NCBI GenBank assembly: GCA_940746715.1
Contig: CALNWN010000003.1
Coordinates: 434,001 to 498,000 of the forward strand
DNA: 64,000 nucleotides
Source: an uncultured Paraburkholderia sp.
GTDB lineage: Bacteria > Pseudomonadota > Gammaproteobacteria > Burkholderiales > Burkholderiaceae
Direction: 5' to 3'
The position numbers and the translations under genes were made by a program. Shown here piece after piece: positions 40,603-51,389 of this stretch (the first letter of the stretch is position 1; each line of letters starts with the position of its first letter). A model generated the notes under the pieces. The model did not search any database and had not been told where the DNA came from. It saw only the letters and a list, made by a program, of their open reading frames with translations.

Positions 40603-41472
40603 ATGGCCGCATTCAAACCGCGCCGACCGCGCAACAGTGGACCGCTGCCGCGTCCGTTCCGCCGCAACAAGCCGATCGTCGCGGAGTCGCCGGCCGTAGA
40701 CAGCCGGCGCGCGCAGCGTCAGCAATTCCTGCGAAAGCGCGGCATTTATCTGCTGCCGAACGCCTTCACCACGGTGGCGCTCTTCTGCGGCTTCTTTGCC
40801 GTCGTGCAGGCCATGAACGTGCGCTTCGAGGTCGCGGCCATCGCGATTTTCGTCGCCATGGTGCTCGACGGCATGGACGGTCGCGTGGCTCGCATGACGC
40901 ACACGCAAAGCGCGTTCGGCGAGCAGTTTGACAGTCTCTCCGACATGGTGTCGTTCGGCGTTGCGCCGGCGCTCGTCATGTATGAGTGGATCCTGAAAGA
41001 TCTCGGCCGCTGGGGCTGGCTCGCGGCTTTCGTCTACTGTTCGGGCGCGGCGCTGCGGCTCGCGCGTTTCAATACGAACATCGGCGTGGTCGACAAGCGG
41101 TTCTTCCAGGGCATGCCGAGTCCGGCGGCCGCGGCGCTGATCGCAGGCTTCGTGTGGCTCGCCACCGACAACCGCGTGCCGCTCAAGCTCGTCTGGCTGC
41201 CATGGGTCGCGTTTGTGCTGACCATCTACGCAGGCGTGACCATGGTGTCCAACGCGCCGTTTTACAGCGGCAAGGCGCTCGACGTGCGGCATCGCGTGCC
41301 GTTCGGCGTGATTCTGCTCGTGGTGGTCGCGTTCGTGCTGGTGTCGTCGGATCCGCCTTTGATGCTGTTCGGCCTGTTCGTGCTGTACGGCCTGTCCGGC
41401 TATGTGTTCTGGGGTTATCAGGCGCTGCGGGGCAGGGCGAATCCTGCTCGCTCGGTCGCGCACGACCGGTAG
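40603..41472 (+). CDS. pssA: CDP-diacylglycerol-serine O-phosphatidyltransferase
   Basis: The product is 289 residues with several membrane helices. The CDP-alcohol phosphotransferase motif is DGMDGRVARMTHTQSAFGEQ followed by FDSLSDMVSFG. A basic N-terminal segment (KPRRPRNSGPLPRPFRRNK) precedes the first helix. ATG 40603 follows GGAGG. It makes phosphatidylserine for Psd. It is intact. Confidence 0.95.
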   Translation: MAAFKPRRPRNSGPLPRPFRRNKPIVAESPAVDSRRAQRQQFLRKRGIYLLPNAFTTVALFCGFFAVVQAMNVRFEVAAIAIFVAMVLDGMDGRVARMTHTQSAFGEQFDSLSDMVSFGVAPALVMYEWILKDLGRWGWLAAFVYCSGAALRLARFNTNIGVVDKRFFQGMPSPAAAALIAGFVWLATDNRVPLKLVWLPWVAFVLTIYAGVTMVSNAPFYSGKALDVRHRVPFGVILLVVVAFVLVSSDPPLMLFGLFVLYGLSGYVFWGYQALRGRANPARSVAHDR

Positions 41473-41541
41473 CCGCCGGCGTCGCGACAGTCGTTGTGAC
41501 CGTCGTTGTAACCGTCGTCCCAGCAGAGCCAGGCACTCAAC

Positions 41542-41573
41542 AACGGCGTCCCTTCGGGGCGCCGTTTCTTTTT
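41542..41573 (+). terminator. Rho-independent terminator after pssA
   Basis: An 11-bp stem (AACGGCGTCCC / GGGGCGCCGTT) with a short loop is followed by TTTCTTTTT. The 378 bases from here to leuA hold no supported gene; GGAG at 41941-41944 is the leuA ribosome binding site. Confidence 0.85.
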
Positions 41574-41951
41574 GGCAAGCACGCTTGCTTGACAGTTTGC
41601 CAACCCGTGCGAAACGTTCGCGAAGCGCTTGCCAGGCAGGCCCGGCGCCAATTGCACGGCAGGTGGAATGCCGCTATAGTCGTTGGATGACTGCGTCCAC
41701 GTTCCTTTTTCCGTCGACGCTGCGGCTATGGAGCCAAGCCGGCATAAAACTGCGCTGACGGGCCTGCCAGCCCCGCGGCAACCACGCTAACCGGCCATGC
41801 CGCTGTTCGCCTCGCTATGCTCGAGCGCCGTCCGCGATGTTGACATGCCGTTGACGTGATGCCGAGGTGTCACCGCCGTGGCGCTGGGCGCGACCGCATC
41901 CCGATTCCCTATCCGATTTCCCCAATTAAAGTACTCCGCAGGAGACTCGAC

Positions 41952-43511
41952 ATGTCCGACAAACTGATCATATTCGACACTACGCTGCGTGACGGCGAGC
42001 AATCGCCCGGCGCGTCGATGACGAAAGAAGAAAAAATCCGTATCGCGAAGCAACTCGAGCGGATGAAAGTCGACGTGATCGAAGCGGGCTTTGCTGCGAG
42101 CTCAAACGGCGACTTCGAAGCCATTCACACCATTGCCGAGCTGATCAAGGACAGCACCATCTGCTCGCTCGCGCGCGCGAACGACAAGGACATTCAACGT
42201 GCGGCCGACGCGCTGAAACCGGCCGAGCGTTTCCGCATTCACACGTTCATCGCGACCTCGCCGCTGCACATGGAAAGAAGCTGCGCATGACGCCGGACTA
42301 GGTGTTCGAGCAGGCGAAGCTGGCCGTGCGCTTCGCGCGCAAATTCACGGACGACGTCGAGTTTTCGCCGGAAGACGGCAGCCGCTCGGACATGGATTTC
42401 CTGTGCCGCGTGCTGGAAGCGGTGATTGCCGAAGGCGCGACCACCATCAACATCGCGGACACGGTCGGTTACGGCGTGCCGGAGTTGTACGGCAATCTCG
42501 TCAAAACGCTGCGCGAGCGCATTCCGAACTCGCACAAGGCGGTGTTCTCGGTGCACTGCCTGCCATAACGATCTCGGCATGGCGGGCGGTCGCCAATTCG
42601 CTGGCGGGCGTGCAGATCGGCGGCGCGCGTCAGGTGGAGTGCACGATCAACGGTCTCGGCGAGCGGGCGGGCAATACGTCGCTCGAGGAAATCGTGATGG
42701 CCGTGAAGACCCGCAAGGACTATTTCGGACTCGAACTGGGCCTCGATACAACGCAGATCGTGCCGGCATCGAAACTGGTGTAGCAAATCACCGGTTTCGT
42801 CGTGCAGCCGAACAAGGCCGTGTGGTGGGCGCGAACGCATTCGCGCACGCATCGGGCATCCACCAGGACGGCGTGCTGAAGGCGCGCGACACGTACGAAA
42901 TCATGCGCGCGGAAGACGTGGGTTGGAGCGCGAACAAGATCGTGCTCGGCAAGTTGTCGGGCCGCAATGCGTTCAAGCAGCGCCTGCAGGAACTGGGCAT
43001 TGCGCTCGACAGCGAGGCTGAACTCAATAATACCGCATTCGCGCGCTTCAAGGAACTGGCCGACCGCAAGGCGGAGATTTTCGACGAGGACATCATTGCG
43101 ATCGTCACCGAGGAATCGGCTGAGGCGCAGGAGAAGGAGCACTACAAGTTCGTGTCGCTGTCGCAGCATTCGGAGACCGGCGAGCAGCCGCACGCGAAGA
43201 TCGTATTCGCAGTGGACGGCAAGGAAATCACCGGCGAAGCGCGCGGCAACGGTCCGGTGGACGCCACGCTCAACGCAATCGAAACGGAAGTGGGCAGCGG
43301 TTCTGAGCTGCTGCTTTACTCGGTGAACGCGATCACCACGGGCACGCAGGCGCAGGGCGAAGTGACCGTGCGGCTGTCGAAGAGCGGGCGCATCGTCAAT
43401 GGTGTCGGCACCGATCCGGACATTGTCGCCGCGTCGGCGAAAGCGTATATCTTGGCGCTCAACAAGCTGTATTCGAACTCCGACAAGCTTAACCCGCCGC
43501 GCTCGGAGTGA
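41952..43511 (+). pseudogene. leuA: 2-isopropylmalate synthase with six lesions
   Basis: The gene starts correctly (ATG 41952, GGAG upstream; [19 protein letters not shown]). Lesions visible against the conserved protein are: loss of one A at 42274-42276; TAG 42299-42301 (Gln codon in relatives, TPDQVFEQ); a 4-bp TGCC duplication at 42557-42564; a 4-bp GGCG duplication at 42581-42588; TAG 42781-42783 (Ser in relatives, KLVSQITG); and a 2-bp GT duplication at 42820-42823. The frame is normal again from there through the regulatory domain to 43511. The shifts sum to a multiple of three. The first step of leucine synthesis should be lost unless another copy exists. Confidence 0.92.
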
Positions 43512-43635
43512 AGCCGGGCGTGGGGGCGGGCTGGAGCAGCGGGGCACGGTCTGACGGCTTGCAGTAGCAAGCGGCGCGAACCGGCAAGCGGCACAAAGCG
43601 GCACCAGTGGCACCAGCCAGCACCAGCCAGCATCA

Positions 43636-43668
43636 AGCCCCGCGCCTCAAACAGCGCGGGGCTTTTTT
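43636..43668. terminator. Terminator between leuA and the convergent SulP gene
   Basis: A 10-bp stem (AGCCCCGCGC / GCGCGGGGCT) with an 8-base loop is followed by T residues on the plus strand. It follows an AGCCAGC-rich stretch. Confidence 0.85.
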
Positions 43669-43711
43669 ATGCGACGGGCGCGTCCTGTTTGCCCGCCGCC
43701 GTCTCCCCACG

Positions 43712-45250
43712 TTACTCGGTTGCCGCGCGTCGCATCGACCAGCCGCGCGCCGCGCGCGCCTGCGTGCGGACCTGATGCCGCACTTCCACCGCGATGCCGC
43801 GGCGGGGCGCCTCGTCGACGAAGCTGTCGAGCATTTCACGCACGTCGTGATCGACGAAATCGGCGCGCGTCGCATCGACGATCAGCGTGGCGCCGTCCGG
43901 AATCTGCTGCAGGTAGTGCTTGAGCGGCACCTTGCCGAGGAACGACACATCTTTGCGAAACGACAGCAGATAGTGATCGCCGTGTTGCGCGAGCACGATA
44001 GGACGCCGCAGGTTCGCATACAGCGCGAGCAGCACGCTGCACAGAATGCCGAGCACAATGCCGATCAGAAGGTCGGTCGCCAGCACGCCGACCAGCGTGA
44101 CGATAAACGGCGCGAACGGCGCAAACCCCTGCCTCGCGACCGCGACGAACAGCGACGGCTTGGCGAGCTTCAGCCCCGTGAAAATCAGGATCGCGGCAAG
44201 ACAGGCGAGCGGAATCAGGTTGATGATGCTCGTCAACGCGAACACGCTCACGAGCAGGAGCACGCCGTGAATGATCGCCGACAGCCGGCTTTGCGCGCCG
44301 GCATGCACGTTCGCCGAGCTGCGCGGCAGGCCGCCGATCGCGCCTGCAATCAGGTTGCCCACGCCTTGTGCCTTCAGCTCGCGATCCGGCGGCGCCGGGC
44401 GGCGTTCGGGGTCGATCTGCTCGACCGCTTCCAGGCTCAGCAAGGTTTCGAGACTCGCGACGATCGCGAGCGTGATCGCCACGCGTCACACGTCCGGATT
44501 GACGAGTTGGGCGAAATGCGGGCCGAAGTCGGCCCATTCGAGCGCGACGCTCAAGGCCGCGAACGATTCCAGCAACGGCAGCGCGACGCGATGTTTGGCC
44601 GGCGGCGCGAGCATAGTCAGGAGCAGCGTCGCGCCGATCCCGAGCAGCACGACCGCGAGCGGCGCGGGCACGATGCGCACGAGCGCGAAGCGGCGCATAG
44701 GACGCGTCTCCCAGGCCAGCAGGATGGCGAGCGACAGCAGCGTGATGACGCAGGCCACCGCCGAGACCGCGCCGAACGGCGCCGCGATCGTGCCGCCCGC
44801 TGGCAACGCGCCTTTGGCTGGCCCATTCACGAGCCCGAGCGCGAGCGGAAACTGCTTGACGATCAGCAGGATGCCGATGGCGGCAAGCATGCCCTTAATG
44901 ACGGGCGACGGCACATAGGCTGCAAAGCGGCCGGCCTTCAGCATACCGAAGCCGAACTGGATCGCGCCGGACAGCAGCACCGCCGCGAGGAACGCGGAAA
45001 AGCTGCCGAGCTGCGCAATCCCGTCGACGACAATCACGACGAGACCTACCGCCGGTCCGCTCACGCTCAGCCGCGAGCCGCTCAGGACCGCGACGACCAG
45101 CCCGCCGACGATGCCCGAGACGAGCCCGGCGAACGGCTCGACGCCGGATGCATTGGCAATGCCGAGGCACAGCGGCAGCGCTACGAGAAAAACGACAGTG
45201 CCCGCAAGCGCGTCGCGCTGAAATGTCGAAAAGAAAGCTCGAAGATTCAT
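43712..45250 (-). pseudogene. SulP-family anion transporter with one in-frame opal codon
   Basis: The two halves (45250-44489 and 44485-43712) are in the same frame; TGA at 44486-44488 stands where a Trp is expected (VNPDV-W-RVAITLAIVASLETLL). TGG to TGA is a single change. Together they give about 512 codons. The N-terminal membrane part has the SulP motif region ALPLCLGIANASGVEPFAGL; the end carries a STAS-like domain (GATLIVDATRADFVDHDV). SulP proteins next to carbonic anhydrase genes are usually bicarbonate transporters; this one lies 110 bp after such a gene. Confidence 0.85.
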
Positions 45251-45360
45251 GGTGTCGGTGCAGAAATAAATGATGCCTGTGTAAGACGAAGGCTGAACCG
45301 GATCGGTGGCGCCCGGTGGGACATCCAGGCACATCCCGGCGCAGCGATGGCAGCGAGGCG

Positions 45361-45992
45361 CTAAGCGCTGTGGGCGGCTGTCTCGCAGGTCATCGCGTCG
45401 TCGGCTTCGTAGCCGGACGTCAGCACCTTGAGGCGTCCGTCTTCGAGCGCGAAGATCCAGCCGTGCACGAGCGGCGCGGGCTCGGCGTCGCGCACGATCG
45501 GATGCGCGCGAAGCTGGCGCACCTGTTCGAGCACGTTGAGTTCGGCCAGCCGGTCGACGCGCTCGCGTTCGCTCGCTTTTGCGTCGAGCTCGTCGCGATG
45601 CGCTCTCGCGAGCGAACAAAGCGGCGCGATGCGGCAGTTCACATGCGGCAGCCCCGGATCGGGCGGCAGGAGCGACGCGCGCACGCCGCCGCAGCCGTAA
45701 TGTCCGCAAACGATCACGTGTCGACTTTCAGCACGCGCACCGCGTATTCGAGAACGCTCGCGGAGTTGTCGTCGTCGGAATGAAAGAGGTTGGCGATGTT
45801 GCGGTGGACGAACAGGTCGCCCGGCTCGCAATGCGTGATGGTTTCGGCGGGCACGCTGCTGTCCGAGCAGCCGATCCACAGCACGTGCGGGTTCTGACCG
45901 CGCGCCAGATCGCGGAAAAATTCGGGGTTGCGCTCGGCGGTGTCGTGCGTCCATGCGACGTTGGCGACGAGAAGGCGTTTAGGACGATTCAT
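45361..45992 (-). pseudogene. can: Beta-carbonic anhydrase, one-base deletion
   Basis: ATG 45992 starts MNRPKRLLVANVAW. The first zinc ligand region (WIGCSDSSVPAE) and the EPGDLFVHRNIANLF motif are in one frame. After RVLKVD one base is missing near 45718-45722; the frame ends at 45714, and HVIVCGHYGCGGV, with the other zinc ligands His and Cys, follows in another frame to 45361. A complete zinc site cannot form. The enzyme interconverts CO2 and bicarbonate in the cytoplasm. It was probably in an operon with the SulP gene. Confidence 0.88.
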
Positions 45993-46165
45993 CGATAGCG
46001 GCTCCATGAAGGGGCGCATCGTCCGGTGCAGGAATCACGGCGGTGCCGTGTGGCCGCGCTTCTTTTTGGGCGACGACCAGCACTGGATCGATACTTACAA
46101 AAGTCTTTCTATCAAAAAATTAATCGTCTGTGTGTGAAATAAAATTCGTCGCGATGCGAAATAAA

Positions 46166-46195
46166 TAAAAAAAGCCGCTTCGCGAGCGCGGCTTT
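46166..46195 (-). terminator. Rho-independent terminator after the lipoprotein gene
   Basis: An 8-bp stem (AAAGCCGC / GCGGCTTT) with a short loop is followed on the minus strand by seven T residues. It lies about 35 bases after the lipoprotein stop. Confidence 0.85.
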
Positions 46196-46228
46196 CGGAG
46201 GTGCGCGTAGATTAAATGACAGCGTCGG

Positions 46229-46789
46229 CTAGAACAGGTTCCGGCGATCTGGATCATGCAGCGGATCGGGCGTTTTCTGCGTAAGACGCAGCACACCCTG
46301 GTCGTCGAAATAGAAGCTGAACATCATGTACCAGACATTGTCCTCGAGATAGCGATAGGTCCAGACTTCGCGCTTCATCAACGGGAAGTAAGACGTTTCG
46401 ACCGGGCGGCCGAAATTCACCAGCACGTCGCCCTTCGTCCACTTGTCGACTTCGGCGCGATAGAACTCGTTCGGCTGCAAGACTTGGCGCACGTTGACGA
46501 TCTTGCCGGAGGCATCGATGTCGGCCGCGGTGGTGGTTTCACCCATTGGCTGCGTGGGCCACATCAGGCGCTTGCCGCCGTTCGGCAGGGCGTAGCTTTC
46601 GCGCGGCGGGCCGAGGCGCGCGATGATTGTCGATTCGTCCGCGCCGGCCTGGTACTGCTGCCAAGGCTGCGCGCAGCCGGCCAGCGCCAGCGCGCTCAGG
46701 CACACGAGTGCCGCGCGGCGCAGGCGCCCGGCAGGTCCCGCAGCCGGCGCCTCCGTCGAGGCCGCCTTGCGGTGATGGCGGTTGAACAT
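46229..46789 (-). CDS. BamE/OmlA-like lipoprotein
   Basis: The product is 186 residues. A lipoprotein signal (LVCLSALALAGC, Cys about residue 39) suggests an outer membrane location. The mature part has the pattern of SmpA/OmlA domains, with a helix followed by RLGPPRESYALPNGGKRLMW and a second similar block with NFGRPVETSYFPLMKREVWTYRY. It may be a tandem of two such modules. The role is unknown; related proteins support outer membrane assembly. It appears intact. Confidence 0.8.
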   Translation of the reverse strand: MFNRHHRKAASTEAPAAGPAGRLRRAALVCLSALALAGCAQPWQQYQAGADESTIIARLGPPRESYALPNGGKRLMWPTQPMGETTTAADIDASGKIVNVRQVLQPNEFYRAEVDKWTKGDVLVNFGRPVETSYFPLMKREVWTYRYLEDNVWYMMFSFYFDDQGVLRLTQKTPDPLHDPDRRNLF

Positions 46790-46977
46790 GAATTCCTCCA
46801 GTGACTTTTCAAGTAGCGGTTTTTATCGTCAACACAGAGCATTTTGACACGCGGCGCAATAAAAGATTTGCCCGTTCGCGCGCCGGCCGGCGTGCACGGT
46901 AGCGGCTCGCGCGGCTTGCTTATTCCGTCGCCCGCGCCCTATGATCCGCGCTTTGACGAACCAGACGGAAACGGGCG

Positions 46978-48278
46978 ATGGCGAAGTGGCAACGGAAGAC
47001 GGCAGCGGTCTTGGCGGCAATCTCGGTGGCAGTGATGGCGGCGGCCGGCGGGGCTCGCGCGGCGCAGACCGTCCAGACGGCCCAGACGGCCCAGACGGCC
47101 GCCGCGCCTGAAACGGCGCAGAAGCTCACCGGCGCACCGATCCAGCTTGCGCTGATCGAAGGCATGTCCGGTCCGTTCGCGAACGCCGGCGCGGCGGTGG
47201 AGCGCAATCTGCGCTTCGGCGTCGAACAGGTCAACGCGCGCGGCGGTGTGCAACTCGCAGACGGCGCACATCCGCTCGAGCTGGTCGTGCTGGACAGCAA
47301 GGGTGGCACCGAAGAAGCGCTCACGCAACTGCGCGCGGCCGCCGATCGGCACATCGGCTATATCCTGCAGGGCAACAGTTCAGCGGTCGCGGCAGCGCTC
47401 ATCGGCGCCATCGACAAGCAGAACAGCCGCGAGCCGGGCAACCGCGAGCTGTTCCTCAACTATTCCGCTGACGACCCCGCGCTGACCAATGCCAGCTGCA
47501 GTTTCTGGCACTTCCGCTTCGACGCGCACGCGGGCATGCGCATGGACGCGCTTGCTGACGTGATCCAGCGCGACAAGGCGGTGAAGAAGGTCTATCTGCT
47601 GAACCAGGACTACAGCTTCGGGCAGACGTGAGCAGTCTCGCGCGCTCCGCGCTGCGGGCGAAGCGCCCGGACATCGCAGTGGTCGGCGACGAGTTTCATC
47701 CGATAGGCCGCGTGAAGGACTTCGCGCCGTACGTCGCGAAAATGCGCGCGAGCGGTGCCGATGCCGTGATCACGGGCAACTGGGGCAACGACCTGACGCT
47801 GCTCGTGAAAGCGGCGCGCGAGCAGGGTCCCGACACGAAGTTCTACACGTTCTATGGGAACAGTCTTGGCGCGCCGGCCGCGCTCGGGGAGGCGGGCGTC
47901 GGGCGCGTGATCGCGGTGGCGGACTGGCATCCGACGCGGGCGGCGCGGCCTCGGATGCGTGGTACCAGGCGCGCGCTTCCCGGCTGCGCAGGACGACTAT
48001 CCGGTGCTGCGCATGCCGTTGATGATCGAAACCCTGGCCGCGGCGATGAACCGCGCGAAAAGCGCCGATCCGAGGGCGGTCGCGCGCTGGAAGGCATCCG
48101 GTTCGACAACGGCTTTCACGCGTCGTGGATGCGGGCGGACGACCATCAACTGATCCAGCCCCTTTACGTGATGGAAATGGACAAAGCCGGCACGCGCGGC
48201 GTGCGTTTCGACAACGAAGGCTCCGGGTTCGGCTTTCGCACGGTGCCGCCGACTGTCTGCAAGATGAAGCGGCCGTAA
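46978..48278 (+). pseudogene. Branched-chain amino acid-type ABC substrate-binding protein, several frameshifts
   Basis: The start ATG 46978 gives a signal peptide (VLAAISVAVMAAAGGARA) and a periplasmic binding protein of the LivK type (IQLALIEGMSGPFANAG). At about 47628, after YSFGQ, one base is lost (expected DVSSLARSALRA). Further indels follow near 47935, near 47970 and near 48085 (a shortened GCGCGC run), so the final segment (FDNGFHASWMRADDHQLIQPLYV to the stop at 48278) is back in the second frame. The ligand cannot be deduced. It is not functional. Confidence 0.82.
47065..47100. repeat. Four 9-bp repeats in the signal-peptide region
   Basis: CAGACCGTC is followed by three copies of CAGACGGCC, coding QTV-QTA-QTA-QTA just after the signal peptide of the damaged binding protein. 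Confidence 0.85.
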
Positions 48279-48372
48279 AGGCGCATCGGTGCGCGCCGAC
48301 GTGCCGCGACGCCGCTGCGCGCGCGGATGCCATTTCGCCCGGCGCGGCGGGGTTCGCGGCGGGATTGCGCTG

Positions 48373-48381
48373 TGCTACAAT
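48373..48381 (+). promoter_or_regulatory. Extended -10 promoter element of rpsO
   Basis: TGCTACAAT is an extended -10 (TGN-TACAAT). No convincing -35 is present, as is usual for extended -10 promoters. The leader to rpsO is about 160 bases, with several GCAGTTT-type repeats. Confidence 0.5.
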
Positions 48382-48546
48382 ACGCGTCCCGTTGCGTTGC
48401 CGGCAGTACACGAGCTGTCTGAAAAGCGGTTTAAGAGCAGTTTGGAAGCAGTTGTTTGAAAGCAGTTTGCTGCGCCAGTTTGCACGGGTAATCCACGGCA
48501 CGGCCTTTCTTCCGTGACCGCCTGTCTAGTTCTCAAGGAAATCGAC

Positions 48547-48819
48547 ATGTCCGCAGTTGATACAAGCAAGAAGTCCGAAGTCGTCGCGCAATTCGCACGC
48601 GCAGCCAACGACACCGGCTCACCCGAAGTTCAGGTCGCGCTGCTCACGACCCGCATCAACGAACTGACCGTTCACTTCAAGGCACACGCGAAAGATCACC
48701 ACAGCCGCCGCGGTCTGCTGCGCATGGTGAGCCGCCGCCGCAAGCTGCTCGACTACCTGAAAGGTAAGGACGCGGACCGTTACCGCGCTCTGATCGAGAA
48801 GCTGGGTCTGCGTAAGTAA
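48547..48819 (+). CDS. rpsO: Ribosomal protein uS15
   Basis: The product is 90 residues. [22 protein letters not shown] is the family signature; the protein binds 16S rRNA and helps join the central domain. ATG 48547 follows AAGGAAATCG. It precedes pnp, a conserved order. Confidence 0.98.
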   Translation: MSAVDTSKKSEVVAQFARAANDTGSPEVQVALLTTRINELTVHFKAHAKDHHSRRGLLRMVSRRRKLLDYLKGKDADRYRALIEKLGLRK

Positions 48820-48840
48820 TCGGCCAGTCGTTCAGCAAGA

Positions 48841-48880
48841 TGCCTGTGTCAGTTCCGCTGATGCAGGCATTTTGTTTTTG
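48841..48880 (+). terminator. Rho-independent terminator after rpsO
   Basis: A 12-bp stem with two wobble pairs (TGCCTGTGTCAG / CTGATGCAGGCA) and loop TTCCG is followed by TTTTGTTTTT. Confidence 0.85.
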
Positions 48881-49223
48881 CGCGGCGTGCTTCGCGTGAG
48901 GTGCGCCGCCGGCCTCGAAAGCGGCGTATCGGTTCGCGCGGCGGGCTCGCAGCAGTGAAGGCAGTAACAGGCAGCACAAAATAGCAGCAGAACGCAGCAC
49001 AAAGCAGTAGACAGTAGAAGAAGCAGAAATAGAAACATGGCCGGGCTTCAGGGCGGAGCTTTGTGTCATTCCAGCGGTTCGCGCGCCTCGCCGGCCTTCT
49101 CGCACTACCGGCGACGCAGCATGCGGCTCTCTGGAATGGCATAACACACCTCTTCCCATGCGGCGCCGGTCCTGGCGTTGCCGCGCCGCTTCTGTTCCGC
49201 GCGGCATTAGATGAGGAAAAGCA
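48881..49223 (+). promoter_or_regulatory. pnp leader region with a long hairpin
   Basis: This 343-bp gap contains a stretch of GCAGCA/GCAGTA variants (about 48953-49035) and an inverted repeat whose arms TGTGTCATTCCAG (49062-49074) and CTGGAATG...ACACA (49131-49148) enclose about 56 bases. In other bacteria a hairpin in the pnp leader is cut by RNase III for autoregulation; that role is an inference here. The arm sequence also resembles dispersed repeats. Confidence 0.4.
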
Positions 49224-51347
49224 ATGACTATGTTCAGCAAGGTCGTCAAAGAATTTAAGTGGGGACAACACAACGTTCGCCTCGAAACCGGTGAAATCGC
49301 TCGCCAGGCGAGCGGCGCCGTCATCGTCGACGTCGAAGACACCATGGTTCTGGCAACCGTGGTCGGCGCCAAGACGGCGAAGCCGGGCCAGGACTTCTTC
49401 CCGCTGACCGTCGACTATCTCGAGAAGACCTACGCTGCGGGCAAGATTCCGGGCGGGTTCTTCCGCCGCGAAGGCCGTCCGTCGGAAGGCGAAACGCTGA
49501 TTTCGCGCCTGATCGACCGTCCACTGCGTCCGCTCTTCCCGGAGGGCTTCTACAACGAAGTGCAGGTCGTCATCCACGTTCTGTCGCTGAACCCGGACAT
49601 TCCCGCCGACATTCCCGCGCTGATCGGCGCGTCGGCGGCGCTCGCGGTGTCCGGTCTGCCGTTCAACGGACCGGTCGGCGCAGCGCGCGTGGCTTACATC
49701 AACAATGAATACGTGCTGAACCCGACGCGTCCGCAAATGAAGGACTCGGCGCTCGACCTCGTGGTCGCCGGTACGGAACGCGCGGTGCTGATGGTGGAAT
49801 CGGAAGCGCCGCAGCTGAGCGAAGAAGTGATGCTCGGCGCCGTGGTGTTCGGCCACGAGCAGATGCAAGTCGCGATCGACGCAATCCACGATCTGGTCCG
49901 CGAAGGCGGCAAGCCGGAATGGGATTGGCAGCCGGCCGCGAAGAACGAGCCGCTGATCGCGCGCGTGACGGAACTGGCGCAAGCCGATCTGCTCGCGGCT
50001 TATCAGATCCGCGACAAGCAGGCGCGTTCGACCAAGCTGAAGGAAGTCTACGCAGCGGTTTCGGCGAAGCTGGAAGAAGAAGCCGCGGCAAGCGGCACGG
50101 TGGCGGCCGACAAGGCGACCGTCGGCAATGTGCTGTTCGACATCGAAGCGAAGATCGTCCGTACGCAGATCCTGAACGGCGAGCCGCGTATCGACGGCCG
50201 CGACACCCGCACGGTGCGCCCGATCGAGATCCGCACCGGCGTGCTGCCGCGCACCCACGGTTCGGCGCTTTTCACGCGCGGCGAAACGCAGGCGCTGGTG
50301 GTGGCCACGCTCGGCACGAAGGGTGACGAGCAGAACATCGACGCGCTCGAAGGCGAGTACCGCGAACGCTTAATGCTTCACTACAACATGCCTCCGTTCG
50401 CGACCGGCGAAACGGGCCGCGTCGGCTCGCCGAAGCGCCGCGAAATCGGTCACGGCCGTCTGGCGAAGCGCGCGCTGGCTGCGTGCCTGCCGAGCGCCGA
50501 CGAATTCGGCTACTCGATCCGCGTCGTGTCGGAAATCACGGAATCGAACGGTTCTTCGTCGATGGCTTCGGTGTGCGGCGGCTGCCTCGCGCTGATGGAC
50601 GCCGGCGTGCCGATGAAGGCGCACGTCGCCGGCATCGCCATGGGCCTGATTCTCGAAGGCAACAAGTTTGCTGTGCTGACCGACATCCTCGGCGACGAAG
50701 ATCACCTCGGCGACATGGACTTCAAGGTGGCGGGCACGGAACAGGGCGTCACCGCGCTGCAGATGGACATCAAGATCCAGGGCATCACGAAGGAAATCAT
50801 GCAGGTCGCCCTCGCGCAGGCGAAGGAAGGCCGCATGCATATCCTCGGCAAGATGACTTCGGCGGTGTCGGGCGCGAACACGCAATTATCTGAGTTCGCA
50901 CCGCGCATGATCACCATCAAGATCAACCCGGAAAAGATCCGCGACGTGATCGGCAAGGGCGGTTCGGTGATCCGTGCGCTGACGGAAGAAACGGGCACGA
51001 CGATCGATATTTCCGACGACGGCGTGGTGACCATCGCAAGCACCAGCAGCGAAGGCATGGCCGAAGCGAAAAAGCGTATCGAGAACATTACGCTCGAAGT
51101 CGAAGTGGGCCAGGTCTACGAGGGCACGGTGCTCAAGCTGCTCGATTTCGGCGCGATAGTGAACATCCTGCCGGGCAAGGACGGTCTGCTGCACATCTCC
51201 GAAATCGCCAACGAGCGTATCAAGGACATCAACGACTACCTGAAGGACGGCCAGCAGGTGAAGGTCAAGGTCATCCAGACGGACGAGAAGGGCCGCGTGC
51301 GTTTGTCCGCGAAGGCGTTGCTGAACGACGCCGCAGTAAAGCGGTAG
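49224..51347 (+). CDS. pnp: Polyribonucleotide nucleotidyltransferase
   Basis: The product is 707 residues, full length. Two RNase PH domains with the linking helical part ([42 protein letters not shown]), a KH domain ([21 protein letters not shown]) and an S1 domain ([21 protein letters not shown]). It degrades RNA 3' to 5' with phosphate. ATG 49224 follows GAGGAAAAGC. A terminator follows the stop. It is intact. Confidence 0.98.
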   Translation: MTMFSKVVKEFKWGQHNVRLETGEIARQASGAVIVDVEDTMVLATVVGAKTAKPGQDFFPLTVDYLEKTYAAGKIPGGFFRREGRPSEGETLISRLIDRPLRPLFPEGFYNEVQVVIHVLSLNPDIPADIPALIGASAALAVSGLPFNGPVGAARVAYINNEYVLNPTRPQMKDSALDLVVAGTERAVLMVESEAPQLSEEVMLGAVVFGHEQMQVAIDAIHDLVREGGKPEWDWQPAAKNEPLIARVTELAQADLLAAYQIRDKQARSTKLKEVYAAVSAKLEEEAAASGTVAADKATVGNVLFDIEAKIVRTQILNGEPRIDGRDTRTVRPIEIRTGVLPRTHGSALFTRGETQALVVATLGTKGDEQNIDALEGEYRERLMLHYNMPPFATGETGRVGSPKRREIGHGRLAKRALAACLPSADEFGYSIRVVSEITESNGSSSMASVCGGCLALMDAGVPMKAHVAGIAMGLILEGNKFAVLTDILGDEDHLGDMDFKVAGTEQGVTALQMDIKIQGITKEIMQVALAQAKEGRMHILGKMTSAVSGANTQLSEFAPRMITIKINPEKIRDVIGKGGSVIRALTEETGTTIDISDDGVVTIASTSSEGMAEAKKRIENITLEVEVGQVYEGTVLKLLDFGAIVNILPGKDGLLHISEIANERIKDINDYLKDGQQVKVKVIQTDEKGRVRLSAKALLNDAAVKR

Positions 51348-51353
51348 TGGCAC

Positions 51354-51389
51354 AACGGCCGGCAGCGCGAAGGCGCGCCGGCCGTTTTT
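51354..51389 (+). terminator. Rho-independent terminator after pnp
   Basis: A 10-bp stem (AACGGCCGGC / GCCGGCCGTT) with a 13-base loop is followed by a run of T residues. Confidence 0.85.

Noticed and set aside
43607..45364. A 585-codon Arg/Gln/His-rich frame on the plus strand
   Set aside because: It is antisense to the SulP transporter gene and has biased composition without domains.
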